Assembly: GCA_023374025.1 (NCBI GenBank) | Contig: SIJG01000022.1 | Coordinates: forward strand, 1,573,500-1,637,499 | Reading direction: 5' to 3' | DNA from: Heterodera schachtii | Taxonomy: Eukaryota; Nematoda; Chromadorea; Rhabditida; Heteroderidae | Length of the DNA: 64,000 nt | Shown: piece after piece, positions 39,646 through 52,650 of the stretch | Layout: each line of letters begins with the position of its first letter | Numbering within the stretch: the first letter of the stretch is position 1 | Program-made: the position numbers and the translations under genes | The notes under the pieces: generated by a model | Told to the model about the DNA's origin: nothing | The model's input: the letters and a program-made list of their open reading frames with translations, nothing else | Database searches by the model: none

Positions 39646-40475
39646 TTTACAACAAAACAATGATTAGAAATACAGTGAAGTTGACTGGGACCGTTTCGTA
39701 AATTGCCGATTTTCCCGGGTCCCGGAATTTTTGAGAAGCCATGTTCCGGTCCAGGTCCGATAGAGCCGGGACCAACGGGACCAAAATAAGCACAGGTAAT
39801 AATGGGGTGAGTGAAAAATAATTTATAGGAAAACTTAAAGATTTGCACTGGTTAAGAACACTTTTGAAGAAATTTGTCAGAAATAATAATTTATGAATTT
39901 AATAAAATAATATCTTTAAGAAAATGGAAATTCTTTTACATAAAAAGTCAATCAATGTCTTTGGGTTGGGCTGTCTTTTACATTTGCCAACCCCAAAAAT
40001 CAATGCTAAGACATGCCGGACGATGTGTTGTGAAATAAATGCATAAAAAAATAGGAAATAATAATATTGGTAGGTAGGCACTTTGCTTTCAAACTTTCGA
40101 AATTGCAGTAAAAAAGAGAATTAAATTAAAATCATTTTATTACTATTTACAATAAATTGTTCCTTTTGAGTTTATGAATGAAATTGAGATTATTAAAGAC
40201 CGGAATTTTGAAAAATGTGGGACTCGGGACGGGGTTGGAGAAAGTGCTGGGGCCCATTTAAAATCTCCGTTTTCAAGGGCACCGTCCCCGAAATTTGGTG
40301 CGAACCTTCCAAAATTAGGAAAAATGACTTAATAAAATTACTTATTTGTCTCTTTTGTTTTCATTTATCGACTGCTGGTTTCTTTTTTCTCATCAATGAG
40401 CTAAAAAACTGCTAATTAAGACTAAGGATTTTTTTAATTTTCATTCTTTATTTTTCATGAAGCGAACATTTGGCC

Positions 40476-40860
40476 CTGTGCACCCCAAAACGTCGTCGGC
40501 CGAAACGTCGTCGGAAGACTTTTTGGACCATAACTTTGTTCATTATCAATCAAATTAAGAATTGTTGGTGTTGTTCGATAGCTCTGTGTGTTTATTATTA
40601 ATTTGCAAAATTTCAAAAATTTTCGTTAAGTTTCAAAAAAGTTATGGCCAGAAGGGACGCAAAAACCTAGTATTTCGAACTTTTTTTGCCCTGATTTTTT
40701 TATGCATGAATAAAATTTTTTAAAAATTTGCAGTTTAATAGCGTTTTTCAAATGCTTTCGAATAATAGCAAGAATGTTTTAATTTGGTTAAAAAGAAAAA
40801 AGTTATGGTCCAAAAATTTGTCCGACGACGTTTCGGCTGACGACGTTTTGTCCTAATCCG
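40476..40860. mobile_element. 385-bp palindromic TIR element with 9-bp target duplication
   Basis: Perfect 9-bp direct repeats CATTTGGCC flank it at 40467-40475 and 40861-40869. The long inverted ends share AAAACGTCGTC-GCCGAAAC and then GACCATAACTTT. There is no coding capacity. The 8-9 bp duplication fits hAT or Mutator-type transposition; the first bases of the ends are not well conserved. Confidence 0.7.
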
Positions 40861-43800
40861 CATTTGGCCTCTTCTTTTTTTTCATCAATTATTTTGTCCC
40901 CCTGCTCTGCCAATTTTTCGATTCACTGAACACCTGTGAAATGAAAACCAATTCAAAAATTATCGAATTATTTTTGAAGAAAAGAACGTCCAACCCCATT
41001 CATTATTTATTCTCTCATCCTCTCCAATAATTTTCAGTTCACCTCCGAAATTTGACCATTTGGCCATACTTTTACTGAACTATCACCAATTCCAATTTCT
41101 CATTAATTATTCGCAAAATCCAATTGGAAATGCCCAATCAAAATTCTAAATAATTTCAAATCTTTGATTATTTTTCGGTCATAAATTCAATAGGTGGATT
41201 AAAGTAACTCTTTAATACGCGGATTGATAAAGTAGTAACTCATTTTAAAGAATATAAAAAATTAAAATCACTGAAAGTTAAATCTGACAAATAATAATAA
41301 AAATATTTAAATGAGTAAGAAAATATTTATTTAAAAAAATTATTGAATTTCCCAAAACAACATTATAATTATAAATATCATTTTAAATATTTTTCAATGC
41401 CAGAATTGTGATCTCTGTGTCAGAAAAAAGACCGAGAAGGTTCTTTTATTCATCAAATGCATTTATCAAGCATATCAAACTTATTTAAATAAAAATATCG
41501 ATGCAAAAAATAAGAGTGACAGATTCATAAATATATTTAAAATCAAAATTTCCAAAGAAAGTTTTAACTTTAAATTCAAAAATTTAAATTGAAAAATAAT
41601 AAAAATTAAAAAATTACTATCAAAAACAACATTGTACAAACTGTTTATTAAAAAATCAAAGAAATGGCAAATAAATTATATTTAAATTTAAAATTTTGAA
41701 GGCAATGCAAAATTTTTTGCGGGATTATTTATCTTAAACTTTCAATGGATCACGGGACAAAAAGGAATTTTTTTTTCTATAAAAAATAGTAATATTATTT
41801 CAAAATTCGATAAATTATATGTATTTCAATTTACTTATTTGTAGCATAATTTATTATTATTCAATTTGAGAAAAATGGTAAAAAATATCCGACGAAATAA
41901 AGTGACTTATGAAAATAAACGCATTGATAATTAATTCATTAAGTAATTCAGCAGAATAAAAAAAAGCAAAATGTAAATCTAAATATAGTTTAACAAGATC
42001 AAATCTTACTGATAATTATATTCAAACTAAACCAAAATTTCGCTTTTTGGACAAAACAAATAATGCACACGCACAACAGAGTGAATTTTATTAAAATAGA
42101 AATAAAAAATTAAATGAATTAAATTTAACTGATCAATAATTGAAATTTGTTTGATCCAATAATCTCTTACACCGATATATTACATAAACGAAAAATTACA
42201 AATATTTTGGCATTTAAGACTGAATAATAAGTAATTTTTTGCGCTGAGGTCCAATATAACGACTCCTTTGCACGTGATGGAGTTATATGTTTTATAATTA
42301 AATATTTTTCATATATTACATACACTATGAAAGAATCCTAACAAATAAATGTAATATTTAAAAAAATATCTGAAAAAATTGAGATGATGCCAAAATTTAC
42401 AACAAATATATTTCATTATTTTAAGAATTTTTAATGTTCTCATCAGATATTTAGAATTATTTCAAAATGTTTGAATTTATTTATTTTTAATTTTATCATA
42501 TCAAATACTTTGATGCCGTTTTCTGCTCATTGTTATTTAAACAGTAGGAATAACATTTCTAAAATTTTAATTATCAATAAATTATAAATTAATTTTGGTC
42601 ATTTGTGACTGGGAATGGCAATCACACAATAAAAAAAACATTTTCAAAATTAAATAAAAGCAAAAACAAAGTGACATGTGAAAAGATAATAATTTAAACC
42701 TAAAATTAATATAAATTATCAATAAATTTAAAAATAGCCTATTTTTCATACAATAAATTAAAATACAAAGAAAATACTAAAATTAACATAAAATTATTAA
42801 AATATTTATAAATACAACTCTATAAAAAATTAATTTGTAAGCAAAAAATTTTTTAATGTAAAAAGCCATATAATATTGAATAGAATAATTTGGATTCTAT
42901 ATCCAATTCTATATTTATTAGTTCGGCTATTATTCTTTCATTTATTTGACATTAAAATCTAAATATTTTTGCTGAACAATTACCAATTCTTTTATTGTTC
43001 AAATTTAATTATTCTTAAATTTCATGCGTTTTATAGTTCAAATGCAATAAAATACATTGAAATAGAGAATTGTTTGCTGATAATTTTTTAAAAAAGTTTA
43101 TGGCTCTATCATTAGCCTTCAATTTTTTATGAATTTTTAATAATTTTGTCATTTTTATCGATTTTTCGAAACTTTAATCACTTTTTTCTGATCATTTTTG
43201 GCAACGGAGCCAAAAAAGCCGAAAATTGGCAATAGTAAATCGACTATGCTTTACACGATAGAAGTGGTTTTAAAGTGATTTGGACACATACAGTTCGATA
43301 TGTTCCTTTGTAAGTGAGTTATTGGAATAAGTAATTTTTAAAATTATTAATGATATAATGTTTCTTTTAATCCAACCACCACACTACCACATTTAAATAC
43401 ATTACAAAAATTGAATTATTTAATTATTCTTTAAAAATGCGAGTGCCTAAACGCAAAATTTCATAAAAAGCGAAATTCATTAAATTTAAACTACTAAAGA
43501 AATGAAAAAATATTTTTATTTTTTTAGCTTTTTAATCAGAGATTAGCCAATTATGGAAGAAATTAAAAAATTTAGTATTTTAAACCCAATAAATAAAATA
43601 AATTAATTTTTAATTTTTAAAATTATTTTTTTATATAAATATCCAATATTACTATTTATTTCAGATAATTTAAAAATAAATTATTAAAATTCGTGGGCAA
43701 ATTTATTTTGCGAAAGGAATAATTGGGTAAAAAAATGAATGCTAAAATTACTAAATTTAAATCAATTAAATTACAAAACAACTTATTTAAAAAAGTGAAA

Positions 43801-45819
43801 AAAAATTAAAAACGTGTAAAGACGAATACGCGAAAAAAGAACAACCAACATACGAAGGAAGGACAGAACGAGAATTTGTTTAAATGCGCTAAATCGTTTT
43901 TTCCTGAAAGCTTTCACAAGCAACCAGTGAGTTTAAAAAAAATTTAAATTATTTGATTTTAAAGGAGTAATTGAATAAGCCAAAAATATTAATTGCTAAA
44001 TTTTTCGAAATTTTCACAAATTATCAACGAAAAAAGTAATTTAAAAAAGTAAAAAATAAATAAAAGAAAAGAATAACATAGACGATAAATTCTCGAAGTA
44101 ATAGATGAAACATGGACAAAAATGCTGAATCATGGATAAAAATTACCAAAATAATATATAGAGCTTAAATTTTTAAAAATTCCAAACTATTCATGAAAAA
44201 AATATATTTAATATTTAAAAATCTCTCAATTGTTAATTTAAGAAAAATAATTTTTTCCCTCAATGAACTAAAATTCAAATAAAATTTATTTGTATATAAA
44301 AATAAAATAGTTTTGGAAATTTCGAATTTTTTCAAAAATTTTTCACCTTTAGGAATCTATTTTTGAAAATATTTAATTATCTTATGAAATGACAAAATAT
44401 GGTTGAAAAAATGGTAATATAGACAAAAATATGAAAGATGGAAAAAATAAAAGAATTCGAAAGGCTTCAAATAAGCTTTAAAATTAGGATAAAAACACAT
44501 GCTTATTGTAGGCCGAAATAAATATGCAAAAAAAAAAATATTCATATCAAAGAATAAATACATAAACTAAAAGGTTTTTTTGAATTTTTTTCAATACTGC
44601 GAATATTCAATATCTTTTAAAATTCCTTTTATTTATTTTAATAAAAAATATATTTTAATATTTAAAGTGTTTGAACAACAAGAATTCTACTGAACAACAT
44701 TAACCACTGCACTTGCAAAGGAAACGAGAACAAAAGTTATTAAATAATTTAAAGTTTATAATAAAAAATAAATAAATAAAAGTGCATATTTATGGAATTA
44801 TTAATACCATACCCGGATTAATTTTATCTATACGGTGTGGTCCCCAGGACAAATAAAATTGGAAATAGTCAATCTTATACAAATTCAATTGAACAACAAG
44901 AGCAAATCAAGAGACATCGTGAAAAAGAGAATACAAATTAAAAGAAATAATAATAAACTTAAAATTTGATGAAAGAAAGTAATCAATAGGGCCTGAATTT
45001 GTATATATGTATTTCCATTTAAACCAATTTTCACAATTTTTTGTCCACATTTCCTATTTTTATCCATATTTTCAGTGTTTTTGTCCATATTTCGTCCATA
45101 TTTTGTGACCATATTATAATCCATATTTTGCATGTTTTTTGTCGAGATAAATCCGGCCCTATTAATCAAATATTGGTTTTCAAATTCTTCTTTCTTTTTA
45201 AATGTTTTAAATTCACTTTTACTTATCAGAAATATAACTCTCTCTCTCATTCTCCTCCCTCCTATCTTTTTCTTACTTTCTCTTTTTCTCTCTCTCTCTC
45301 TCCTCCTCTCCCCTCTTTCTCTCCCCCTCCCCTCTTTCTCTCCCGCTCCCCTCTTTCTCTCCCGCTCCCCTCTTTCTCTCCCCCTCCCCTCTTTCTCTCC
45401 CCCTCTCTTTCTTTCTCTCCCTCTCTCTTTCTCTCCCTCTCTAGTATTTATTTTCTCTAATCTCTCATTTTCATTTTTCACATTTCTCTTACTCAACAAA
45501 AAACAATCAAAAAAATATTAAATGGCTATAACATAAAACAAGTGAAGGGCACTCTGATAATCGGCATCAGATTTTGATTGAAATTTTTTTCCTTAACCCA
45601 AACGTTTTTTCCTTTATAAGTATATTTCAGGATCTTCAGAAATTCCTTAACACAAATACAGAAAAAATTGTCTTTATTATTTTTTCCTGTCTTACAAAAT
45701 TTTAAGAAACTTTTATCTTTTTAAAATTTTATATCAAAATCTTACTTCAAATTTTTCTTTTATTAACTTTTTTATTTTTCATGCCTTTAAGCATTTGCTA
45801 ATTGTAAGTTATTTAGGAA
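40861..45819. other. AT-rich gene desert
   Basis: About 5 kb of very AT-rich DNA. No ORF with protein-like composition, no RNA gene and no clear splice signals were found. Apart from the pyrimidine minisatellite at 45238-45441 I see no organised structure. It probably contains the promoter of the J-domain gene at its right end. Confidence 0.5.
45238..45441. repeat. Pyrimidine-rich minisatellite (CCCCTCTTTCTCTCCC units)
   Basis: The plus strand is almost pure C/T. In the middle (about 45308-45412) a ~20-bp unit CCCCTCTTTCTCTCCCGCT repeats about five times with small changes, flanked by (CT)n. It produces long spurious ORFs on both strands (up to 204 codons). Confidence 0.85.
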
Positions 45820-48800
45820 ATGACTAACCAAAACAGCAAAGCAACTTTCGCCGAGGAAACCATGGAGCTCGAGGCCGAGATTGGTCCCGACTTTAACCAC
45901 GAGACACTCAGCAAGGCGTGGAGGAAATTTGTACTGAAATACCATCCTGACAAACACTATAATAAGGGGCCTATTATCATTGCTGAGATGACAGCGAAAT
46001 TTCAGCGCTTACAAAAAGCATACGAAGATCTCAAAGAAAAGCTGCTTAAACCGGAGGTAATTTTATTTAAAGCACATAAGCAGAGCACTCTTTAAAATTT
46101 GTTATTGAATAATTTTAAGTCCAAAGTTTCGTTTTTTCTCGAAATGATGGGATCGCCAAATGCAGCTCAGACGCTTGAAGAACTCAACAAAGTGGGCCAT
46201 GACGAATTGAAGAAAATGGCATCTGCTCAAAGTGGCGGTGCTGAGACCGGAACAGTGAGAATTGAGGGACAACAATTTGGTGGGTTACAAATATATTAAT
46301 TAATTAATAATTATTTTTGCATGTGCAATTGAATGTAGTTTGGTTTTATTACACTTTAATAATTGTTTATTTTGACTAATAATAAAAATATATTAAAATA
46401 ATTTAATTATTCGATTATTTTTCCGACTGAAACGGACCTTTCCTCCAAAACTGCACATTCATACTTTTTTCGCCACGTTCAATGTGTTTCTTGCCCAAGA
46501 ACCAACCTGCTTTGAGTTTTTTGGTCAAGAAATGAAATTTCCCTTTTTCATGAAGAAATTTTTCATTTCCATTTTTTTACGGGGGTTGGGTTGGTTACGG
46601 GACTGATTGAGTCGTAGTCACTAATAAATAAAATTTATTTATACCGTATCCTATCGTTGTCGTTCCACTCTTTTTCATGTTTTTATTCGCAGTTGGCGTT
46701 TCGTTGCTCCGTTTCGCTGCTTTCATGGGCAATTTGGATGTGTGCGAACTTTTGGTCCAACACGGAGGCAATGACATTGGCATGGTGAACATGACAATGG
46801 CCTTTTACGCTGCATGTTATGGTGGCGGCGGCATACCGGCCCCAGATGCAACTGGCCAGACGCAATCGGCCAGACGCAACTGGCTCGTTTCGTATGGTGG
46901 AAACTTGGACACCGGTAAAGAAAAAAGAGAAAAATGTGGGGGACAAATTTTCAATCTGTTTCAATATGAATTTTCGGAATTATGGCATCTCTTTTGGGAC
47001 TCCCATTTATTTTCCAAATTTCTAACATTGACCAAATACACTAAAAAAATGAAAATTTTGGAGAAAATACCATAAAGTTATTGTTTTTCAAAATAATTAT
47101 TTGGCCATAAATATTTAGTCCAATTCTTTATGGAAAGAGTCCATTTCTCTGATCAATTGCGTCGCGCTGCGATCACTGCCGCGTCCTTTCACGGGCGAAT
47201 CGAAGTTGTCAATTATTTGCTGTCCTTTCAAATGCGTGCAAATGCCAACCAAAGATCGGCATCAGATGAGGAGGGTAAGCCATGAAAAAGTTATTCCGGA
47301 AATATTTCCCAATGCCATTGGCTTAATGACTTTGGTCATAAAATCGTTTACTTTTTAAGCCAATCCGTCTTCATCAACATCTTCACCTTCTTCTTCTTCT
47401 CGTTCTCCATCTTCATCAACAGCTTCTTCTTCGTCCCGTTCATTTTTCTCATCAGTTTTTGCCGAATTCGGAAGCATTTACAATTTCTTCAAAGACTTTG
47501 TCCGAAATGTCGCATCTTTCGTTGATAATATTGGAAAAGCTTTTGTTGAATTGTTCAAAGACATTCATGATTTTGCTATGAATACTGTCAATCTACTGGT
47601 TACTGTAATTGGCGCTGTGATTTGGCTTTGCGGGGCGATCATTACCATTCTAAAGAGTGCCTGGTGGTGCTTTAAAAAATCGAGACAGGTGGGTAAATTT
47701 CAAAATAACTTATTGTTAACTATTTTTTGGGTTTTTCCTTTAAATAATTACTTATTCAAGGTTATTGGTACCTCTTAGTCTTTAAACAAAAAAATTTGTA
47801 AAAATATTTATTGTTCAGGCCGCGGTTCCGTAAACTCAGATAAAAATTAACAAAGTTTAGCGTATTTTTGAAAGGAAGAAAATAATAATTGCCTAAAAAG
47901 TTTTCACAGAAATTCTTCTTATTAATATTAATTACCTATTCTTCAATTGATTTTTTATTCTTAAGATTGCATATGTTTATAATAATATTGTTGGTCTTTT
48001 GGCCCGCATCAAAGTGCAGGTATTATTACTGTAGACTAATTAAGCCAAACAATTAGCGTAATAATCGGCCCAAACTCACAGGTTCCTTTTCCTATTCTCA
48101 TCTTCACATTCGGCTCGCTACTCATCTACGATCTGCCGGTAGGAATTCAGAAAACTTTCATTTAACCCCCCAAAAAATTGAATTCGGAGTTATAGCCGCG
48201 AAAAATAGAAATGAATAAATTTAACAAATTGCATTCATTTTGCCTTAAAATTATTCATCCTTTTTACTGCTTTTACATTAAATGTTCGTTATTAATCCTA
48301 TTAATCTCCCACCCCTTCAGACTTTTGTCATCACTTACCTTTTGTTGGCATTTATCGTCACTTATGTCAAAATTAATGGCACTAAAATTTACACATCCGT
48401 CATCAATAACAACAGTTGGATCATTTTTATTTTCGTCTCTATTATCAAATTTTCCTATGCCACCAATTTGGACACTCACCAACATTCTGAACCAATTGCT
48501 TTGTGGAAGAATATTCCCCGAATTGCCAAATTTATGTGTTCGGAAATTTGCAAAACGACAACTGTGATGCTGGAGGGCATTCCCGGATTGGCAACTTCGA
48601 CTTGCGTGAAAATTCGGGAAAATTTCCCGACCCTTGACCAACAGGTAGAAGCATATGCAAATGGTTGGTAGATCATTTTAATTAATTGCTTTATCGATTA
48701 AAAACAAAATTTTGGTTTTGAAAGATTACTTAAGCGTAAAATTTTAACAAAATGGGTCAAGTTTCATTTTTTCAGCACTTTGAGCGCAACATCATTTTCT

Positions 48801-50461
48801 ATGGCCTTTTTTTCTTCATTTCCATTTTCAATTGGGTATGATTTTATCAAAAAAAGGAAAATAAATTATTATCTTCCACAGGCTTTCGCCGTAAAATTCA
48901 TTTTGTTTTTGGGCATTCATTTAATCATCGATGTCTTTTTGTCTGACGCCGAACGACAAATTGTAAATTTTTAAGATTTGTTTAATATTTATTAATCTGA
49001 TAATAATTTTTTTTATTTAGTGAATTAATGAATTATTTAAATTAATAAAAGACCGGAATTTTGAAAATATCAGGCTGTTTTAATAAATGAAATGAACAAA
49101 TATATTTAATAATTAAGTTTTGAATTTGTTTTGTTATTTTTAAAGTAATTTTTTTAAATCCGGTATTTAGACATCGTATTGCTATGGCAAGGGTTGGTTC
49201 GGGCTCACTTGTGATATCATCGTTTTCAAACTTCCAGCAGTAAAAATGATTAATAATTATCATTTTAAATTTCAATACTCAAAAAATTAATTTGAGGTAT
49301 TAAACGCTCAAAATTCTGCTCGACTGCCCACTGATATTCTACAGGTGCTTATGTTTTGTGATTATTCATAAACAAACTAATGCAATCTTTAATAATTGTG
49401 CACAGTTTGTTTTTGTGGCCTCTTTCTTGTTCATCGCTTGTTCGCTGTTCATCTTTGATCTGATTGTTTGTACTTTTTGCCAATTTGCTCTCTACAGTAT
49501 CCCCTCCTAATTGCACCGTATTTTAGACATTTGTCTTCACCTATCTTTTGCTGATTTGTGCTCTTCAATTCGCCAAATTCGTTGTCATCGACATTTACAA
49601 ATGTGTCCAAAATCGCACTTCGCTTCCAAAAGATTGTGGACAAATGGTCCATTTCAAAATGGACGAAATTTTTGCCGATTTTATCAAAGAAATAAAGGCG
49701 ACATGTGCGGAAATTGGATCGAATGAGCACATTCACCGAAGATCTGTTGTCATTTTTTGGCACATTCACTACAAAATTAAAACGGACAAGGTCATTTGGA
49801 AAGGTGGCAAAAGACGGGGCATTTGAAACCGAAATTCACCACTATAACAACCAAGAATGGGAGCAGGGAATTTCCCAATTCTCATATTCAAAAAATTAAA
49901 ATTTATTAATCTAAAACCTATTAGAAATGGACCCGTAAATTAATTTAAAAATAAATTAAAAACAAAATAATCATTTTATTAATTCAATTAATTTTCTTCC
50001 TTACTTTGGATGGAAAATCATTTATTTTTAGCTTTCGCTTTGCTGCTTCACCTTCACTTCTCTTGTTTTCTTATGCAATCACACTTTTGTTATGGTAAGA
50101 AATATTTTCATAGGTCGGCAAATTTTATATGGGAAAATTTGGCAATTTTTAGAAAAAATTATTTGAGTTATCTTTCTTTTTAAATTTTAATATTTGTTTG
50201 AATTCGTTTTTTTGAGTAAATTCCCGATAATCGATTCGCAACATTTTCTTAAGTGATCCTTTATAAACCTTTCCTATTCAACGGAACTACTTATTGTTTG
50301 TTTCTAACATTTATTTTTATATAAATTCCGTGTTTCCTATTTTTATTTATTTTAAAATCCCTCTTTTTCAGGCTTTTGCCATCAAATGCGTTTTGTTGTT
50401 TTTGGTTGCCATTTATTTCAAAATCAGCTTCACGAACTTCTTCCAAATTCTGCAATGTTAA
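45820..50461 (+). CDS. J-domain + ankyrin + multi-transmembrane protein, 14 exons (718 aa)
   Basis: Exons 45820-46056, 46120-46279, 46693-46914, 47119-47274, 47360-47688, 47966-48019, 48082-48138, 48321-48644, 48776-48835, 48882-48962, 49406-49465, 49527-49790, 50032-50094 and 50372-50461 keep one frame across 13 introns (2,157 nt). Residues about 20-75 form a J-domain: helix AWRKFVLKYHPDKH with the HPD Hsp70-binding motif, then TAKFQRLQKAYEDL. Ankyrin repeats follow (GVSLLRFAAFMGNLDVCELL; LRRAAITAASFHGRIEVVNY), then a Ser-rich linker and a series of hydrophobic exons. Four of these (48082-48962) are repeated as 49406-50461: TFVITYLLLAF versus TFVFTYLLLIC, SLLIYDL versus SLFIFDL, AFAVKFILFL versus AFAIKCVLLFL. 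J-domains recruit Hsp70, ankyrins bind partners; a membrane-tethered co-chaperone is inferred. Shorter forms could stop at 48974 or 46299. I know of no described family with this combination. Confidence 0.78.
46415..46640 (-). pseudogene. Antisense coding-like fragment inside intron 2 of the J-domain gene
   Basis: The minus strand reads a protein-like stretch, KAGWFLGKKHIERGEKSMNV, ending in QFWRKGPFQSEK and TAA at 46415. Upstream, DYDSISPVTNPTP reads in a frame offset by one base across an A7 run at about 46572. No Met or upstream exon is clear. It could be a remnant of a nested gene, or a real short gene with a one-base sequence error. Confidence 0.3.
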
Positions 50462-51041
50462 TCGTCCACTTGAACTGTTTTTTCATGCTTTTGCCGCTCT
50501 CTGATCATTCATGAGTTTTTTACTCTATGCATTTATTCTTTTTTATTTTTCGTGTCATTTTATTCAAATTTGAATGATTTTGTCAATTATTCTATTTTAT
50601 TTATGCATTTTCGGTTAAATTCTCAATAAAACATTAGAAAAATTTGATTTATTTTTCTGTGAGAGTTTAATTCGAAACATAGATCGGAGACAAAAGTTAT
50701 AAGTTTTAATGAGTCTCAAAGTCTTTAGCAGTAAATTATCTATTTTTAAAAAATTAACATAAAATGTGCTAATTGTCCCAAAGAATTTCAAGAACATCCA
50801 AATTATTCTGGCAAAATATTTTCCTTCGATTCAATATTTCTGTTCAAGAATTTTGAAAACAAAGAATTGTATGTAAACGCACAGCATATAGCCATTTGGC
50901 TAAAACCAAACAATGAATTTCATCCATCATAATTAATCCAATTAATTTGTCGGCATTCGTTTCACATCAATGGAATTTAATTTGCATTTTCGACGGCATT
51001 TCTTTATTTTCCGTCACATCAAAATTTAATTGACCGTTCCT
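50462..51041. other. Spacer between two convergent genes
   Basis: About 580 bp between the stop codons of the J-domain gene and the ankyrin gene, so it holds both 3' UTRs. It is AT-rich, with AATAAA-like signals near 50620 (plus). A 60-codon minus ORF at 50615-50797 has no supporting features. Confidence 0.5.
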
Positions 51042-52650
51042 TTAATGTTTAAATATCAATTTTTTATTGCTTATTTTTCTACCGGAGATTAACGGTGGCA
51101 CTGCCAAAGTTCCCTCAGTACAAAACTGAAATTGCTGCTTAATTGTGGCCTCAGCACCATTTTCGCGTAGGAATTTTGCTGAACAAAATCAAATTATAAA
51201 TAAAATTATGGAAATTTAAATGACAATTTTCACATTTATTTTCCATTAAATTTAATTCGTTTTGTTTAAATTCCAACCAATTTCAAAATTCCGGCCAATG
51301 TAAGCACAGTCCAACGGCGTGAAGCCAATGTCCATTCGGTGGTTAATATTTGCGTTGTTTTCGACCAAAAACTCGCACACTTTGAGGTGACCTGCGCACG
51401 TCGCGGCACAAAGAGGCGAAATGTCATCTCAATTTAATATTTGTATTATTAATACAAAAATAATTAATAAATAAAATATTTTTTTAGGAATTTTCTCTTT
51501 CCCTCTCTTGCAATTTTATCACATTTCAATTTTTATTAATTAAATTTAATTTGTCACTTATTATTTTGTAATCCCCAAATGTCACTGATCCATTTCCATT
51601 AACATCGTCGCTCTTTTGGTGCTAAAAAATTAAGTTTTAATATTTTAAATTGATTATTTATTTTACCAAAAATTTGACAATTTCAAAATGACCGGCGGCC
51701 GATGCAATCCAAAGCAATGAGACGCCATCTAAACACACAATTTATATCCAATAAGTAATTTCAGTAATTAGACAAAGCTGGACAATGAAAAATAACCCAG
51801 ATTTTTCATGTCTAAATTCTGTTTTCCATATTGATCTGGACCTATATTTCTGGAAAAAAAATTCAGACTCTGGAATAGGAATGGATCCGGCCAGCAGGTC
51901 CAGATCTTGCTATTGTATTTAATCACCGAATGTGCCTCCAGCGGTTTTCAGTTGGCGCATTCTCAGATTTACGTCGTTGCTTTTCGACTTAATAAAATAA
52001 ATCATTTTGTTATTTTTAATCTAAAACTGAATGCAATTACCAGAATTTTAAGGGTTTCAATCTGTCCGTTCAATGCAGCGCCAAACAATGCAAAAAGGGA
52101 ATTGTCACTCCAATTTTCTGGCACTTTGCCAACTAAAACGCACTCCAAAAAGTGTTTGTTCAAATGTGAACGGAAACTGTGGACAATTCCAAACAACTCG
52201 TTCAGCATCTTTTTCTGAATAAAATTCGGGAATTTTAAAGAATTTTTCAAAGGGAAAAAAAAGCAAAGAGAAATTGGATTTTGAACTTTGGGTAAAATAA
52301 TTTTTAAAATCCTATAATAATTTCAAAATTAAAGTAAAATTTTTTTTTCGATTCTAATGCAGTTTTTGTTGTCAGAATTTCTTCTCTCCTAACAAATTGG
52401 TTGCCATCATTAAATGAAAAGTGAAAATCGGAAAACCATTAAAATTTGGAATGTTTTGCGTATAAATCCAAATTAAAAGAGACAAATAAATAAATTAGAA
52501 TATTAAATGGTTCACCTTGTCCTCAAATGAATCATTATTTTTATCATTAACAGCAGAATTTCTTTTTTGGTAAATCAAAAATAAGAAAAGGCCAATGGAC
52601 GGAAAGAGAATAAAAGAAATGGAGAAGAGGTCGAGAAGCAATTCGAGCAT
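51042..52650 (-). CDS. Membrane-anchored ankyrin-repeat protein, 7 exons (260 aa)
   Basis: Exons 52516-52650, 52041-52214, 51927-51987, 51667-51728, 51558-51621, 51278-51427 and 51042-51178 join in perfect phase (783 nt). The protein starts MLELLLDLFSISFILFPSIG, a single hydrophobic N-terminal segment ending in a basic stop (IYQKR), so a signal-anchor is likely. Ankyrin repeats follow: FALFGAALNGQIETLKIL, DGVSLLWIASAAGHFEIVKF, ISPLCAATCAGHLKVCEFLV and GFTPLDCAYIGRNFEIAKFL, with NANINHR and NGAEA loops. The GVSLL exon begins in phase 1 after a preceding F/G junction, exactly as in the neighbouring J-domain gene, so the two probably share an ancestral ankyrin module. Function unknown; partner binding is all that ankyrin repeats imply. 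Confidence 0.82.

Noticed and set aside
44885..45521. Long ORFs (139-204 codons) on both strands around 45.0-45.5 kb
   Set aside because: They run through the C/T minisatellite, giving Arg/Glu/Gly-rich or Ser/Leu/Pro-rich repetitive products; a composition artefact.
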